A stretch of 64,000 nucleotides of DNA from Planctomycetota bacterium (GTDB taxonomy: Bacteria > Planctomycetota > UBA1135 > UBA2386): assembly GCA_025459175.1 (NCBI GenBank), contig JALORC010000006.1:1-64000 (forward strand). The letters run 5' to 3'. The notes beneath the pieces were generated by a model, which worked only from the letters and a program-made list of their open reading frames with translations, ran no database searches and had not been told where the DNA came from. Numbering within the stretch: position 1 is the stretch's first letter; every line of letters begins with the position of its first letter. Positions 37,209-46,090 of this stretch are shown piece by piece. A program made the position numbers and the translations under genes.

Positions 37209-38507
37209 TCACTGCAGGCGCAGCTGGTACTGCTGGATCTTGCGATACAGGGTGGCGCGCCCGATGCCGAGCAGTTGCGCGGCCCGTCGCACGTTGCCCT
37301 TGGTCGCCCGCAGCGCCCGGGTCAGCAACCGCTGCTCTTCCTCCTCGAACGGCCGGATCCCGTCTTCGCCGGCATCGTCGCCCTCCGCGGAGTTGCCGGT
37401 CACGGGCACGGCGTTGCCGGGTGCGGCCTTCGGAGCCGCCGGGGGGCTGACCAGCAGGTGCTCCCTGTCGATCGTGCCGCCGCTGGCGGCCAGCTGAGCC
37501 CGACGAATGGCTGCCTCAAGCTGCGTCACGTTGCCGGGCCACGGCATGCTCTCGATCAGCAGTTGCGCGGCAGCCGTCATGCCGGGCGTGGTGCGGGCAG
37601 TGGCACTGTTGCCCGACTCGAGCACCGCGTTGGCGATCAAGGCGATGTCCTCGACCCGTTCCCGTAGCGAAGGCACCACGATCGGGAACGCGTGCAGCCG
37701 GTAGTAGAGATCTTCGCGGAAGGCACCTCGTGCCACCAGTTCGGGCAGGTGCGCCGCGGTGGTGACCACCAGACGGGGTGCTGTCGACGAACTCGCCGAG
37801 CGGTCCTTCAGGAACCGGACCAGCTGTGCCTGCGCAGTTGCTGGCAAGCGGTCGATGTCCTCGATGACCAGCGTGCTGCCCTTGGCTGCGTCGAGGGTCC
37901 GACCCAACGACTCGGCGGTGGAAGCGGCGCCATCAGCACACACCAGCGCTTGGCCAGACCGGCGGCTCTTGCAGTGGATGATGCGCGCCGCCAGCGACTT
38001 GCCGGCGCCATTGGGTCCCTCGATCAGGACCGTCGCATCGCAATCGGCCGCGCGACTGAGTGTGCCGTGCAAGCGGCGGACGACCGGACTGTTGCCGATC
38101 AGGGCCTGACCGGAACGGATGCCACTGGTGAGTCGCTCGAGCTCGCGCAGCCGCTGCGCTGAGTGCCCCGCCTGGAGAGCGAGTGCGAGGAGCGCCGGCG
38201 CCGATTGCTCCAGTGCCTGGGACGAGATGGTCGCCACCGATAGTTCCGGCCCCACGCGATCGGTGACGACAAGCAGCGGCTGCATGACGCCGCTCGACAG
38301 TTCGCCAAGTGACTCCTCGTCGCAGAGCACGAGGTCACAACGGCAACCTGCATCCGCCTGGCGGAGTGCCCCCCAGTCCGAGCATTCGACCAGCTCGTGG
38401 CCGGCCCGCTGAACCAGCGAGGCGATGTGCTCGCCAGCTTGTCGCGACACCCATGCAACCCGGGCCTTGCCGGTGAGAGTCCCTTGCGTGATCAATGCGG
38501 TGGTCAT
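37209..38507 (-). CDS. Enhancer-binding-type AAA+ regulator without GAFTGA
   Basis: A 432-residue protein with a degenerate receiver-like N-terminus (about residues 15-115), an AAA+ domain and a C-terminal Fis-type HTH (EEEEQRLLTRALRATKGNV..., residues 389-431). Walker A is GPNGAGKS (164-171), Walker B LVIEDID (213-219), and the arginine-finger region is FREDLYYRL (263-271). The stretch between Walker A and B is short and contains no GAFTGA loop, which bacterial enhancer-binding proteins need to contact sigma-54. It may act as a sigma-70 regulator, as TyrR does, or as a non-activating variant. The ATG at 38507 follows GGGAACGG. Confidence 0.85.
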   Translation of the reverse strand: MTTALITQGTLTGKARVAWVSRQAGEHIASLVQRAGHELVECSDWGALRQADAGCRCDLVLCDEESLGELSSGVMQPLLVVTDRVGPELSVATISSQALEQSAPALLALALQAGHSAQRLRELERLTSGIRSGQALIGNSPVVRRLHGTLSRAADCDATVLIEGPNGAGKSLAARIIHCKSRRSGQALVCADGAASTAESLGRTLDAAKGSTLVIEDIDRLPATAQAQLVRFLKDRSASSSTAPRLVVTTAAHLPELVARGAFREDLYYRLHAFPIVVPSLRERVEDIALIANAVLESGNSATARTTPGMTAAAQLLIESMPWPGNVTQLEAAIRRAQLAASGGTIDREHLLVSPPAAPKAAPGNAVPVTGNSAEGDDAGEDGIRPFEEEEQRLLTRALRATKGNVRRAAQLLGIGRATLYRKIQQYQLRLQ

Positions 38508-38662
38508 GCCGTTCCCGTTCCTGGATCGGCATTTCCCGCAACCCGTGTGAAGGCCTGATGATGGGGCTGGCGCCGGGGTCGACGCCGGGCCTCGACGACG
38601 ATGGTGGCGAAGTGGCGGCGGTATCGGCAGGTCAGCACCGGCTGGCCGGTGCAGGTGGTGAC

Positions 38663-39082
38663 TCAGCCTTGCGTCAAACGTCGGGCCAGTTCGTCGAAGT
38701 CGATCGTGGCGAGCTCGTCCTTGGTGATCGGCTCCATCTTCCGGAACTTGCGATACTCGTCGATGCTGGTCAGCTCGACGTAGTCGCGCGCACTCATCGC
38801 GTTCCGATCTTCCGAGCGCGCGATCGCCGACTTGCTGCCCGCGGTCCGATCCAGCGTCTGCTTTGCGCGATGGCAGATCGACAGCGTGTTCTCGAGGTTG
38901 CTGCGGATCTTGAGCAGCCGTTCCTCGTTGGCGCCCGGAACGTCCATGCTCTTGGTGATCTTCGTGATCGCGACCTCGAGCACGGCGATCAGGCAGTTCA
39001 GTTTGGTCGTGAGCCGGGTGCGATACTCGGCGGAACCGAGGGCTTCGGGGAGCTTGGGAGTGTTGTTCTTGTCGGCGTCCAT
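38663..39082 (-). CDS. Hypothetical helical protein
   Basis: A 139-residue soluble protein, largely helical: an N-terminal helix pair (RLTTKLNCLIAVLEVAITKI, then NEERLLKIRSNLENTLSI), a short basic linker and an acidic C-terminus (KDELATIDFDELARRL). There is no signal peptide or TM segment and no family I recognise. The ATG at 39082 has normal composition for a real gene. It lies 155 bases upstream of the regulator on the same strand and may be its operon partner. Confidence 0.55.
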   Translation of the reverse strand: MDADKNNTPKLPEALGSAEYRTRLTTKLNCLIAVLEVAITKITKSMDVPGANEERLLKIRSNLENTLSICHRAKQTLDRTAGSKSAIARSEDRNAMSARDYVELTSIDEYRKFRKMEPITKDELATIDFDELARRLTQG

Positions 39083-39282
39083 TCAGGATCTTGTTCGGGG
39101 TCTGCCCACCAGGAGCACCACGAGTGCCAAGTGTCGATTCCTGCGACACCACCCATGCCATGCCGTCCAGGGCGCGGCTGGTAGATGAAGCCGACGGCCC
39201 CACCGTCGCACGGCCCGGACTCCCCCGTCGCAACCACGCGACAGGGTCCGGCTTCCCGGACCATCGCCAACCTCGGCCTCGG

Positions 39283-40377
39283 TCAGCGCACAGCCTGGAC
39301 GTAGATGCGCCGCGCCAGCTCGTCGAGTCGCCGCAGACCGCCGCTGCCGGAGACATGGAACGAGACCCCCTCGTCCCAGAACATCAGCACGCTCATGGCA
39401 GGGTCTCGGTAGCGCGCGATGGTGTGACCACCACCCTGGGCGTCCTGACTGGGCATGCCGGCGAACGGATCCGGCGAACCAGGCGCCTGTGTAACCAGGA
39501 ACTGATCGACTCCATCGGTGAATCCCATCACCAGCTTCTGGCGACCGTTCAACGCATCGGTGCGCACGACGATGCTGTCGATCGCGTATTCGCTGACGAC
39601 GGCCAGATCGGGGTCGATGACACCGGCGGGAGCCGAGAGTTGCGCCAGCGCCGCCTGGAAGTCGTTGCAAGACACGCCGACCGACGAGCTCGCGCCGACG
39701 GTACCGGTGATCGTCATGGCGATGGACACCGCCTCGACCTCGGACAAGATCCTCATCTGCGAATCGAACTCGCCGGCGTAGAGCGGGACCTGTGCGACGT
39801 CGTCGACATCGATGACCCAGATGCTCTTGTCGGCAGCCGACGGGAACACCACCATGCGCCGGGCACCGCGGCCGATCCGAGTGACCGGACCGAAGTCATG
39901 CAGGGTGTAGTTGGACTGCGCCCGCACCGCGTCGCGCACGCGGAAACTGGCGTACTGGAAGAACAACGGTCCGAGACGGTTGTAGGTGCTCTGCCACTTC
40001 AGGGTCAGCGGCGATCCAGGCAGCTCACCTTCCACGGCGAGGAACGAGACCGAGAAGCCCGGGGGGTTCGGCCCCTTGCCGCGAACCTGGATTTGCTCGC
40101 GGACCGCGGTGACTGCCCCGGCATCACCGCGAAATCTGCGCAGCTGGACCAACGTCAGGTCCTGATTGTGATTGGCAGCCGAGAGCGACTGGAAGGTAGG
40201 CACCACCGGGGTGGCGACCGCGGGCGAACCTGGCTGCGTCCTGACGGCCGTGGTCGCCTGTGCCACCAGCGGCGACCCGAGCACGGCCGACAAGCAGACC
40301 AACGCAGCTGCGACCGAGGTCGAACAGCAGCGCAGGCTGGATGCCAGGGCACGGCCGAGGTGACAGACGAGAGTCAT
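39283..40377 (-). CDS. Secreted protein in the ECF sigma locus
   Basis: A 364-residue exported protein with a long signal region (AAALVCLSAVLGSPLVAQA). The mature part is rich in beta strands; no catalytic motif is evident. It follows the anti-sigma gene with a 48-base gap on the same strand, so it is probably regulated by that ECF system or belongs to its operon. I do not recognise the family. Confidence 0.62.
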   Translation of the reverse strand: MTLVCHLGRALASSLRCCSTSVAAALVCLSAVLGSPLVAQATTAVRTQPGSPAVATPVVPTFQSLSAANHNQDLTLVQLRRFRGDAGAVTAVREQIQVRGKGPNPPGFSVSFLAVEGELPGSPLTLKWQSTYNRLGPLFFQYASFRVRDAVRAQSNYTLHDFGPVTRIGRGARRMVVFPSAADKSIWVIDVDDVAQVPLYAGEFDSQMRILSEVEAVSIAMTITGTVGASSSVGVSCNDFQAALAQLSAPAGVIDPDLAVVSEYAIDSIVVRTDALNGRQKLVMGFTDGVDQFLVTQAPGSPDPFAGMPSQDAQGGGHTIARYRDPAMSVLMFWDEGVSFHVSGSGGLRRLDELARRIYVQAVR

Positions 40378-40425
40378 CGAATCACGGGCGAGGTGTATTG
40401 CAGAACCGTCAGGATGAGAAGCCGC

Positions 40426-41052
40426 TCAACGCAGGATCCCACGTCGCAGGACCACGAACTCCACGTCGGGCGCCGACAAGACATCGGTAATGACGATCGT
40501 CGGGTCGGAACTTGTTCCGTCGGAAAGGAGCAATCCACAAACCATTGCAGCGGCAGCGACGCCGAGGAAGCCAACCGCGATCCGGCGCCGACTAGTACCG
40601 GCTCCCGAAGTCGCTACCGCACCGTCGCGGAGGATCGCCTCGCGAACCGATCGCCATTCGCTGGCAGAGGGCGGCACAGGTCGGATGAACATGGCGCGGG
40701 CCAACCCATCGTCGGCCACGATCGAGGCGGGTTCATCGCAGTCCTCGATCGGAGGCACGGGCATCCGCTCCGCGAGCATCGCACCGGTGGCACTGGCCTC
40801 GACACTGACGACGACGCGATCGTAGATGGCCTCGAGCAAACCCGGCGAAGCCAGCTCGGCAGGAGCCACCGGCCGCTCCGCGAGCCAACCCGCGAGCACT
40901 CGAACTGCCGCGAGGTGGTCGCGACAGGAGACACAGTGGCCCGCATGCGCAGCGGTACCGGGCGCACCCCGTCGAAACTCTCGACACTCCAACCCCACGG
41001 AGCCGAGCAAGCCCCTGGGACCGGACTCGCCGCGATTGCCGACCTCGTTCAT
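40426..41052 (-). CDS. Zinc-finger anti-sigma factor
   Basis: A 208-residue membrane anti-sigma factor. The N-terminal ZAS motif is Cys (LECREF) plus H-x3-C-x2-C in HAGHCVSC, which typically binds zinc and holds the ECF factor. A single membrane segment (IAVGFLGVAAAAMVCGLLL) lies near residue 165, followed by a short extracytoplasmic tail. It starts with an ATG that overlaps the sigma gene stop as ATGA, the standard arrangement for a sigma/anti-sigma pair. Confidence 0.82.
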   Translation of the reverse strand: MNEVGNRGESGPRGLLGSVGLECREFRRGAPGTAAHAGHCVSCRDHLAAVRVLAGWLAERPVAPAELASPGLLEAIYDRVVVSVEASATGAMLAERMPVPPIEDCDEPASIVADDGLARAMFIRPVPPSASEWRSVREAILRDGAVATSGAGTSRRRIAVGFLGVAAAAMVCGLLLSDGTSSDPTIVITDVLSAPDVEFVVLRRGILR

Positions 41053-41669
41053 CCGACGTCTCCTCTCGAATCCGTGACCATCTCGTCGAGCTTGAGGTGT
41101 GGGTAGCGGGTTCGCACGACCACCTCGAGGGCGATGTGGGCCCTGGCAAGGCGCGACTTCACCGTGCCCAGCGACAGCGACAGCGTGGCTGCCAGCTCGT
41201 CGTAGGACATGTTCTCGAGGTAGCGCAGCGCGAGAATCGCCCTCAGCTTGGGGCTCAGCTCGGCGATCGCGGCCTGGACGTGATCGCCGAGTTCGCGCTT
41301 GGCAGCAGTCGCGCGGGGACCGGTCGACTCATCGACGAAATCCGAGTCGTTGTCGACGGTGCCCTGGGCCTGCATCATCGGCGACCGCCGACGCCGGTGG
41401 TCGATGCTGCAGTTGACGACGATCCGGAACAGCCAGGTGCTGAACAAGGATCCGCCGCGGAAGCTACTCAGCTTGCGGAACAGCAGCGAGAAGCTGTCCT
41501 GCACGACATCCAGTGCATCGATCGAGCTGCCGGTAACCCGGAACGCGATGGCGTAGACCCGCTCCCGGTAGCGATGGAACAGCTGCTCGAAAGCCGCTTC
41601 AAACGCCTCGCCCCCGGGCTGCCGGCAGGCAGCAACCAGGTCGGCGTCCGGATCTTTCAGCAGTTCCAC
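41049..41669 (-). CDS. ECF RNA polymerase sigma factor
   Basis: A roughly 206-residue sigma-70-family ECF factor with both domains: region 2 in YRERVYAIAFRVTGSSIDAL and VVQDSFSLLFRKL, and region 4 in ELSPKLRAILALRYLENMSY plus LSLSLGTVKSRLARA. It would direct RNA polymerase to stress-type promoters and is held by the downstream anti-sigma factor. The start is uncertain: GTG at 41669 begins ELLKDPDADLVAACRQ, the usual ECF N-terminus; a GTG at 41726 is also possible. Confidence 0.87.
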   Translation of the reverse strand: MELLKDPDADLVAACRQPGGEAFEAAFEQLFHRYRERVYAIAFRVTGSSIDALDVVQDSFSLLFRKLSSFRGGSLFSTWLFRIVVNCSIDHRRRRSPMMQAQGTVDNDSDFVDESTGPRATAAKRELGDHVQAAIAELSPKLRAILALRYLENMSYDELAATLSLSLGTVKSRLARAHIALEVVVRTRYPHLKLDEMVTDSRGDVG

Positions 41670-41845
41670 GGAGAATAGACGGGTAGAAGCGCTCCACAGG
41701 TTCCCCAGAATCTCCGGGGAAGCCACCGAAGACTCTGTGCCGGAAGGGATTAGGGTGGTTGGGCAGAGCAACCGTGGAGACCCGCAGGATCGCGAGGCAA
41801 ACTCCGTGCGGATCGCTCGAACGGCAGCCGGCCGGGAACTGCGGT

Positions 41846-42727
41846 TCAGTAGCTGCCGGTCAGTCCATCGAAGCCGTCGGGCACCGTGATGATCCAACCC
41901 ACGGAGTTCGCGCAAGTCGAGACGCACTCGACCTCGTTGCAGTCTTCGCATCCGGCATGGACGACCTCGAACACGGTGCCGCCGGCCCCAGAACTCACCT
42001 CACTCAGGTCGAACAGGCAGACCCTGTTGGGCTGGCCACCATCGCCACCGGGCTGTGGCTCCAGGGAGTGAAATGCGAATCGCTGGTCGAACGGCACCAG
42101 GGTGGCCAACTCGCCAGCAGCATCGATCAGGGGCACCAGGCTGTGCAACGTGCGACCGCCGATCGTCGACCGGACATGGATGTTCAACGGCGCGAACGCG
42201 CGGAGCACCTCGGTCGAAGCGAGCGGCACCGACACCGTCAGCCAGCGCCCCTCGTCACCGGCATCACGCTCGCGGAACACCGCGGGGCCGAGCGACAGCA
42301 TGTCGAACGGGAACTGCACGCCCGGAGACCACGGCAGGTCCAACCAGGACTCGAAGGTCGACATCGACTGCATGGAGCCGACGATGCGGACCAGCAGGTG
42401 CATCCACGCAGTGTCGCTGCCGCTGCCCGTGCGCGGGCCGGTCACGATGATGCGCATCTCCTGGTCCAGGGGCAGCTCCACGCCTTCGCGGCGCGGCCCG
42501 ACGCGCTGCACGACCTCCACGAAGTCTGGCACCGAGTCCTCGTCGGAATCGGGCCGGGCGGCGCTGGTCAACGCGGCATACTCGACACAGTCCGGCAGGA
42601 AGTCGCCGTCGCTGTCGACCAGCGGAGAGGGCGGATCCACGGCATCGATCCGCTGGCTCGTAGGCTCCCACACCCACACGATGGTGGTGGTCAGGATCAA
42701 CAGCGAGAGGATCAACTTGCCGAACAT
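41846..42727 (-). CDS. Secreted protein with thrombospondin type 3-like calcium repeats
   Basis: A 293-residue protein with an N-terminal signal/anchor (LILSLLILTTTIVWVW) followed at once by Asp-rich calcium-binding repeats of the thrombospondin type 3 kind (DSDGDFLPD and DSDEDSVPD). The rest is a beta-rich domain with a late Cys cluster (CEDCNEVEC...C). There is no enzyme motif. It lies upstream of the ECF sigma gene on the same strand and may be a member or target of that regulon. Confidence 0.7.
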   Translation of the reverse strand: MFGKLILSLLILTTTIVWVWEPTSQRIDAVDPPSPLVDSDGDFLPDCVEYAALTSAARPDSDEDSVPDFVEVVQRVGPRREGVELPLDQEMRIIVTGPRTGSGSDTAWMHLLVRIVGSMQSMSTFESWLDLPWSPGVQFPFDMLSLGPAVFRERDAGDEGRWLTVSVPLASTEVLRAFAPLNIHVRSTIGGRTLHSLVPLIDAAGELATLVPFDQRFAFHSLEPQPGGDGGQPNRVCLFDLSEVSSGAGGTVFEVVHAGCEDCNEVECVSTCANSVGWIITVPDGFDGLTGSY

Positions 42728-42914
42728 TTCGCGTAGCGCCGAGCGGGACTAGCTTCGGGCACCGGTGGGGTTGCTATGCCGGACGCCGTGATATTCAACC
42801 AGCCGGGCTGGCAGCTGGCAACCGGAGGTGAGCTCTGAACGCACCGCAAGGTCGAGCGGACACCGCACCGAGGTTGTCTTTCCCGGGCCCGCTCGATAAG
42901 ACCGGAGCCGTCGC

Positions 42915-42991
42915 GCGCCCGTAGCTCAGCTGGATAGAGCGACGGCCTCCGAAGCCGTAGGTCAGAGGTTCGACTCCTCTCGGGCGTACCA
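42915..42991 (+). tRNA. tRNA-Arg(CCG)
   Basis: A complete cloverleaf: acceptor GCGCCCG/CGGGCGT (first pair G-U), D stem GCTC/GAGC, anticodon stem ACGGC/GCCGT with loop CTCCGAA, and T stem AGAGG/CCTCT with loop TTCGACT. The anticodon CCG at 42949-42951 reads CGG arginine codons, common in this high-GC DNA. The 3' CCA is encoded (42989-42991), unlike the CAU tRNA at 109-181. Confidence 0.95.
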
Positions 42992-43108
42992 TCCTCCGTT
43001 ACCACTGTGTGCGCAGCCACTAGGCGAGCGCAGGAAACCACTTGCGGCGGGCCGTGCTGCGCTGCACCACAGGGCATGGCGGCGGCATGACTTGCCGCAC
43101 TGCCAGCC

Positions 43109-45007
43109 ATGACCAACCACGGTCTCAGCTACCGCATCGAAGTCCCAGAGCCCGGTTGCGGCGAGTTGCTGGTCGATCTCGAGGTGCCCATGGCCGCCTG
43201 GAGTCCGGCCACCGGGAGTCCCGCCGCCGGGATCCCCGCCCATGGCACCGGCGCCGACGCGAGAGCCGCCGAACGCGAAGTGCTGGTGTTCCTCCCCGCT
43301 TGGACTCCTGGCAGCTACCTGGTGCGCGACTACTCGCGTCACCTGAGCCGGATCGCGGCGACTGACGCTGTCTCCGGCGCGACCGTCGCCTGCCGGAAGG
43401 TGAGCAAGAACCGGTTTGCGCTGACCGTGCCGGCGACAACCGAGCGCTTGCGGCTGAGCTACCGCGTCTACGCCCACGAACTCAGCGTGCGCACTGCGGA
43501 CGTGACCGGCGAACACGCTTTCTGGAACCACGCCTGCTTGTTGCTCTGGCCGGTCGATCGACCGCTGCTGCCAGCGATCATCGAAGTCGTGTTCCCCGAG
43601 GCCTGGCAGCTGGCATGTGCCCTGCCCGCTTGCCCGACGGAATCCGCGGAAGCCAGGCCCGCGACGATCAGGGGCCGGCAGCAGGTCCGCCGCCTGCTGG
43701 CACGCGACATGGAGCACGCGTTCGACTCACCATGCCTCGTCGGTTCGCTGCAGGTCTGCAGCTGGACCAGCCTCGGTGTGCGCCACTCGATCGTGATGGA
43801 CGGGCTCGCGGGAGTCGAACCACCGGCGTCGCTGACCGACGATCTGGGACGGATCGTCGAGGCGGCAGCCGCCGTGTTCGGCGGCCCGCTGCCGTATCCG
43901 GAGTATGCGTTCCTGTGCCTGTTCGCGGCGGATGGGCACGGCGGTCTCGAGCACCGCGATTCGACGACCCTGCTGTTCGCGCGCACCGCACTCGGCAGCG
44001 ACAAGGGCTACCGCGAGTTCCTCGGCCTCGCGGCGCACGAGCTGTTCCACGCCTGGAACGTCAAGCGGCTGCGGCCGGTGGAGTTCTGGGCCTACGACTA
44101 CGAGCGCGAGAACTACACCTCGTTCCTGTGGTTGATCGAGGGCTGGACCGCCTACTACGACGACTTGCTGTGTCTGCGCGCAGGCTTGCTGTCGCGAAGC
44201 GACTACCTGGAGATCGTCGCCAAGAACATCAACTCGACCATGCAGGCCCCCGGCCGCTTGCGGCTGAGCCTGGCGGAGTCGAGCTTCGATGCGTGGATCC
44301 GTCTCTATCGTCCGGACGAGAACACCCGCAACTCGTCGCAGAACTACTACGTCAACGGCTCGGTGGCCGCGCTGGCGCTGGACCTGATGATCCGGTGCGA
44401 TTCCGGCGGCAAGGCGAGCCTCGATGACGTGCTGCGTCGGCTGTGGACGGACACCTATGCCGCCGGTCGTGGCTTCGGCATCGAGGACGTGAGCAGAGCC
44501 GTGCTGGCGGTGGCATCGCCGAACACACTCGCCGCGATGATGGAGTTCGCGAACGGCAAGCTCGATCCGCAACTGGCGCCACTGCTGGCGAGCGTCGGCA
44601 TCCGCTTGCAGGTCCGCGATGCGGAGCGTGCATTCCTCGGCCTGCAGTTCGAATCCGGCAGCACGGTCGCGGCCTCGATCACCGCCGGGTCCCCGGCTCA
44701 CCTCGCCGGCTTGCAGCCAGGGGACGAAGTGCTCGCGCTGCAGGGGCTGCGCGTCGACAGCAACCGCTGGCAAGACGTGTTCCAGGCGGTGGCCCGACCC
44801 GACGCCACGGTCGAGATGTTGTTGGCGCGACGCGGCGTCGTGCAGCGGCTGCCGGTGGTTGCAGGCAAGTCGGCTGGGACGGTCGCGCTCGAGGTCGATG
44901 AATCGGCGCCCGAATCGGCGCGGCATCTGCGCGAGCTCTGGCTCGCAGCCAGACCGAAGGACCGCAGCGGACCATTGCCTGTGCCTGCGCCTGTGCAACC
45001 GACCTGA
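43109..45007 (+). CDS. M61-family peptidase with PDZ domain
   Basis: A 632-residue metallopeptidase of the M61 (glycyl aminopeptidase) family. The zinc site HEXXH is HELFH (310-314) in LAAHELFHAWNVKR, with the third ligand Glu in LIEGWTAYYDD. An N-terminal beta domain (LPAWTPGSYLVRDYSRHL) is the typical M61 start, and a PDZ domain lies near residues 525-600 (AGSPAHLAGLQPGDEVL). There is no signal peptide, so it probably acts in the cytoplasm. It starts 117 bases after tRNA-Arg. Confidence 0.9.
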   Translation: MTNHGLSYRIEVPEPGCGELLVDLEVPMAAWSPATGSPAAGIPAHGTGADARAAEREVLVFLPAWTPGSYLVRDYSRHLSRIAATDAVSGATVACRKVSKNRFALTVPATTERLRLSYRVYAHELSVRTADVTGEHAFWNHACLLLWPVDRPLLPAIIEVVFPEAWQLACALPACPTESAEARPATIRGRQQVRRLLARDMEHAFDSPCLVGSLQVCSWTSLGVRHSIVMDGLAGVEPPASLTDDLGRIVEAAAAVFGGPLPYPEYAFLCLFAADGHGGLEHRDSTTLLFARTALGSDKGYREFLGLAAHELFHAWNVKRLRPVEFWAYDYERENYTSFLWLIEGWTAYYDDLLCLRAGLLSRSDYLEIVAKNINSTMQAPGRLRLSLAESSFDAWIRLYRPDENTRNSSQNYYVNGSVAALALDLMIRCDSGGKASLDDVLRRLWTDTYAAGRGFGIEDVSRAVLAVASPNTLAAMMEFANGKLDPQLAPLLASVGIRLQVRDAERAFLGLQFESGSTVAASITAGSPAHLAGLQPGDEVLALQGLRVDSNRWQDVFQAVARPDATVEMLLARRGVVQRLPVVAGKSAGTVALEVDESAPESARHLRELWLAARPKDRSGPLPVPAPVQPT

Positions 45008-45095
45008 GCCCGGTCCGAACGATCTCGCCGCGCTGGCGCGATGCCGGCAATCGATCGGTCACCGCTGGGCGCCGGCCGCCGGTCGGCGACGCGGA

Positions 45096-45359
45096 TCAGG
45101 TCGCCGCATCCTCGCTCGGCCCCAGCCGGGCATGGGCGCCATCGCAGAACGGCTTGTTGCCGGACGCCCCACATGCGCACCAGACCACCGTGCAGGCCTT
45201 CTCCAGCACGATCTTGATCGGCGTGAACTCGGTGCCGCGATGCGAGCCATCGCAGTAGGGATACGTGGCGCTGCGCTCACATCGGCACCATGCGTGCTTG
45301 CCTGCCGCACAGGAGTCGACGAACGGCCCTCGCTGCTTCCTGCCAGGAGGAAGCCCCAT
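45096..45359 (-). CDS. CDGSH-type iron-sulfur protein (two motifs)
   Basis: An 87-residue protein with two CDGSH-type [2Fe-2S] sites: C-x-C-x8-CDGSH (starting CRCERSATYPY) and C-x-C-x8-CDGAH (starting CACGASGNKPF). In this family three Cys and one His bind a labile 2Fe-2S cluster used in redox or cluster transfer. The ATG at 45359 is 3 bases from the lexA stop, so it is in the lexA operon. Confidence 0.9.
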   Translation of the reverse strand: MGLPPGRKQRGPFVDSCAAGKHAWCRCERSATYPYCDGSHRGTEFTPIKIVLEKACTVVWCACGASGNKPFCDGAHARLGPSEDAAT

Positions 45360-45362
45360 CGC

Positions 45363-45989
45363 TCACCGGAAGCGGCGGATGACGCCGCGAACCACGCCAC
45401 GGAGCTGCACTCGCGACACGAAGATCGGCTCCATGCTGGAGTTGGCCGGCTGCAACCGGATCATGCCGTTGCGCTCGCGGTAGAACCGCTTGAGGGTTGC
45501 CTCTTCGTCCTCGAGGATCGCGACGACGATGTCGCCGTCGTTGGCGGTCTCGCGCTTCTCGACCACGACCAGATCCCCGTCGTCGATGTGGTCCTCGATC
45601 ATCGACTTGCCCCGCACGCGCAGTAGGTAGATGCGATCACCGGTCGGCACCAACTCGGTCAAGCTGATGTCCTGGCGATCCTCCAGCGCTTCGATCGGGC
45701 GGCCGGCCGCGATCATGCCGACCAAGGGCACGGTGGGTATCGCCGAACGCACCGCCGGCACTTCCGCCTCGTCCGGATCGTGCAGGATGGCCACGGCCCG
45801 AGCCTTGGCCCGGTCGCGGTGGATGGCACCCTTGCGCGTCAGCTGGTTGAGGTGCTCGTGAATCGTGATCTTGCTGACCCCGAGCGCCTGCGCCGCCTCG
45901 TCCAAGGTCGGGGCGATGCCCTTCTCCCGGCGGTAGTCGCGAAAGAAGCGAAGCACGCGAATCTGCTTCTCCGTAAGCATCATTTCCAT
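45363..45989 (-). CDS. lexA: LexA repressor
   Basis: A 208-residue SOS repressor. The N-terminal winged HTH (LTEKQIRVLRFFRDY, then LGVSKITIHEHLNQL) is of LexA type. The self-cleavage site is Ala95-Gly96 in GMIAAGRP, and the catalytic pair is Ser129 (RGKSMIED) and Lys167 (EATLKRFY). RecA-stimulated autocleavage would release SOS genes. ATG 45989 is used; ATGs at 45983 and 45980 and a TTG at 46007 are alternatives. The upstream same-strand gene carries the SOS-type box, and lexA may be cotranscribed with it. Confidence 0.94.
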   Translation of the reverse strand: MEMMLTEKQIRVLRFFRDYRREKGIAPTLDEAAQALGVSKITIHEHLNQLTRKGAIHRDRAKARAVAILHDPDEAEVPAVRSAIPTVPLVGMIAAGRPIEALEDRQDISLTELVPTGDRIYLLRVRGKSMIEDHIDDGDLVVVEKRETANDGDIVVAILEDEEATLKRFYRERNGMIRLQPANSSMEPIFVSRVQLRGVVRGVIRRFR

Positions 45990-46090
45990 GGCGGATCCAG
46001 GGGGCAAGCGGTGAAGGAGGCTGTTGCGACCGACGACAGCGGCGCAGTTGGGCGAAGGGAGGGCTGCAGCCCGCCAGTGATCTACAGCCG

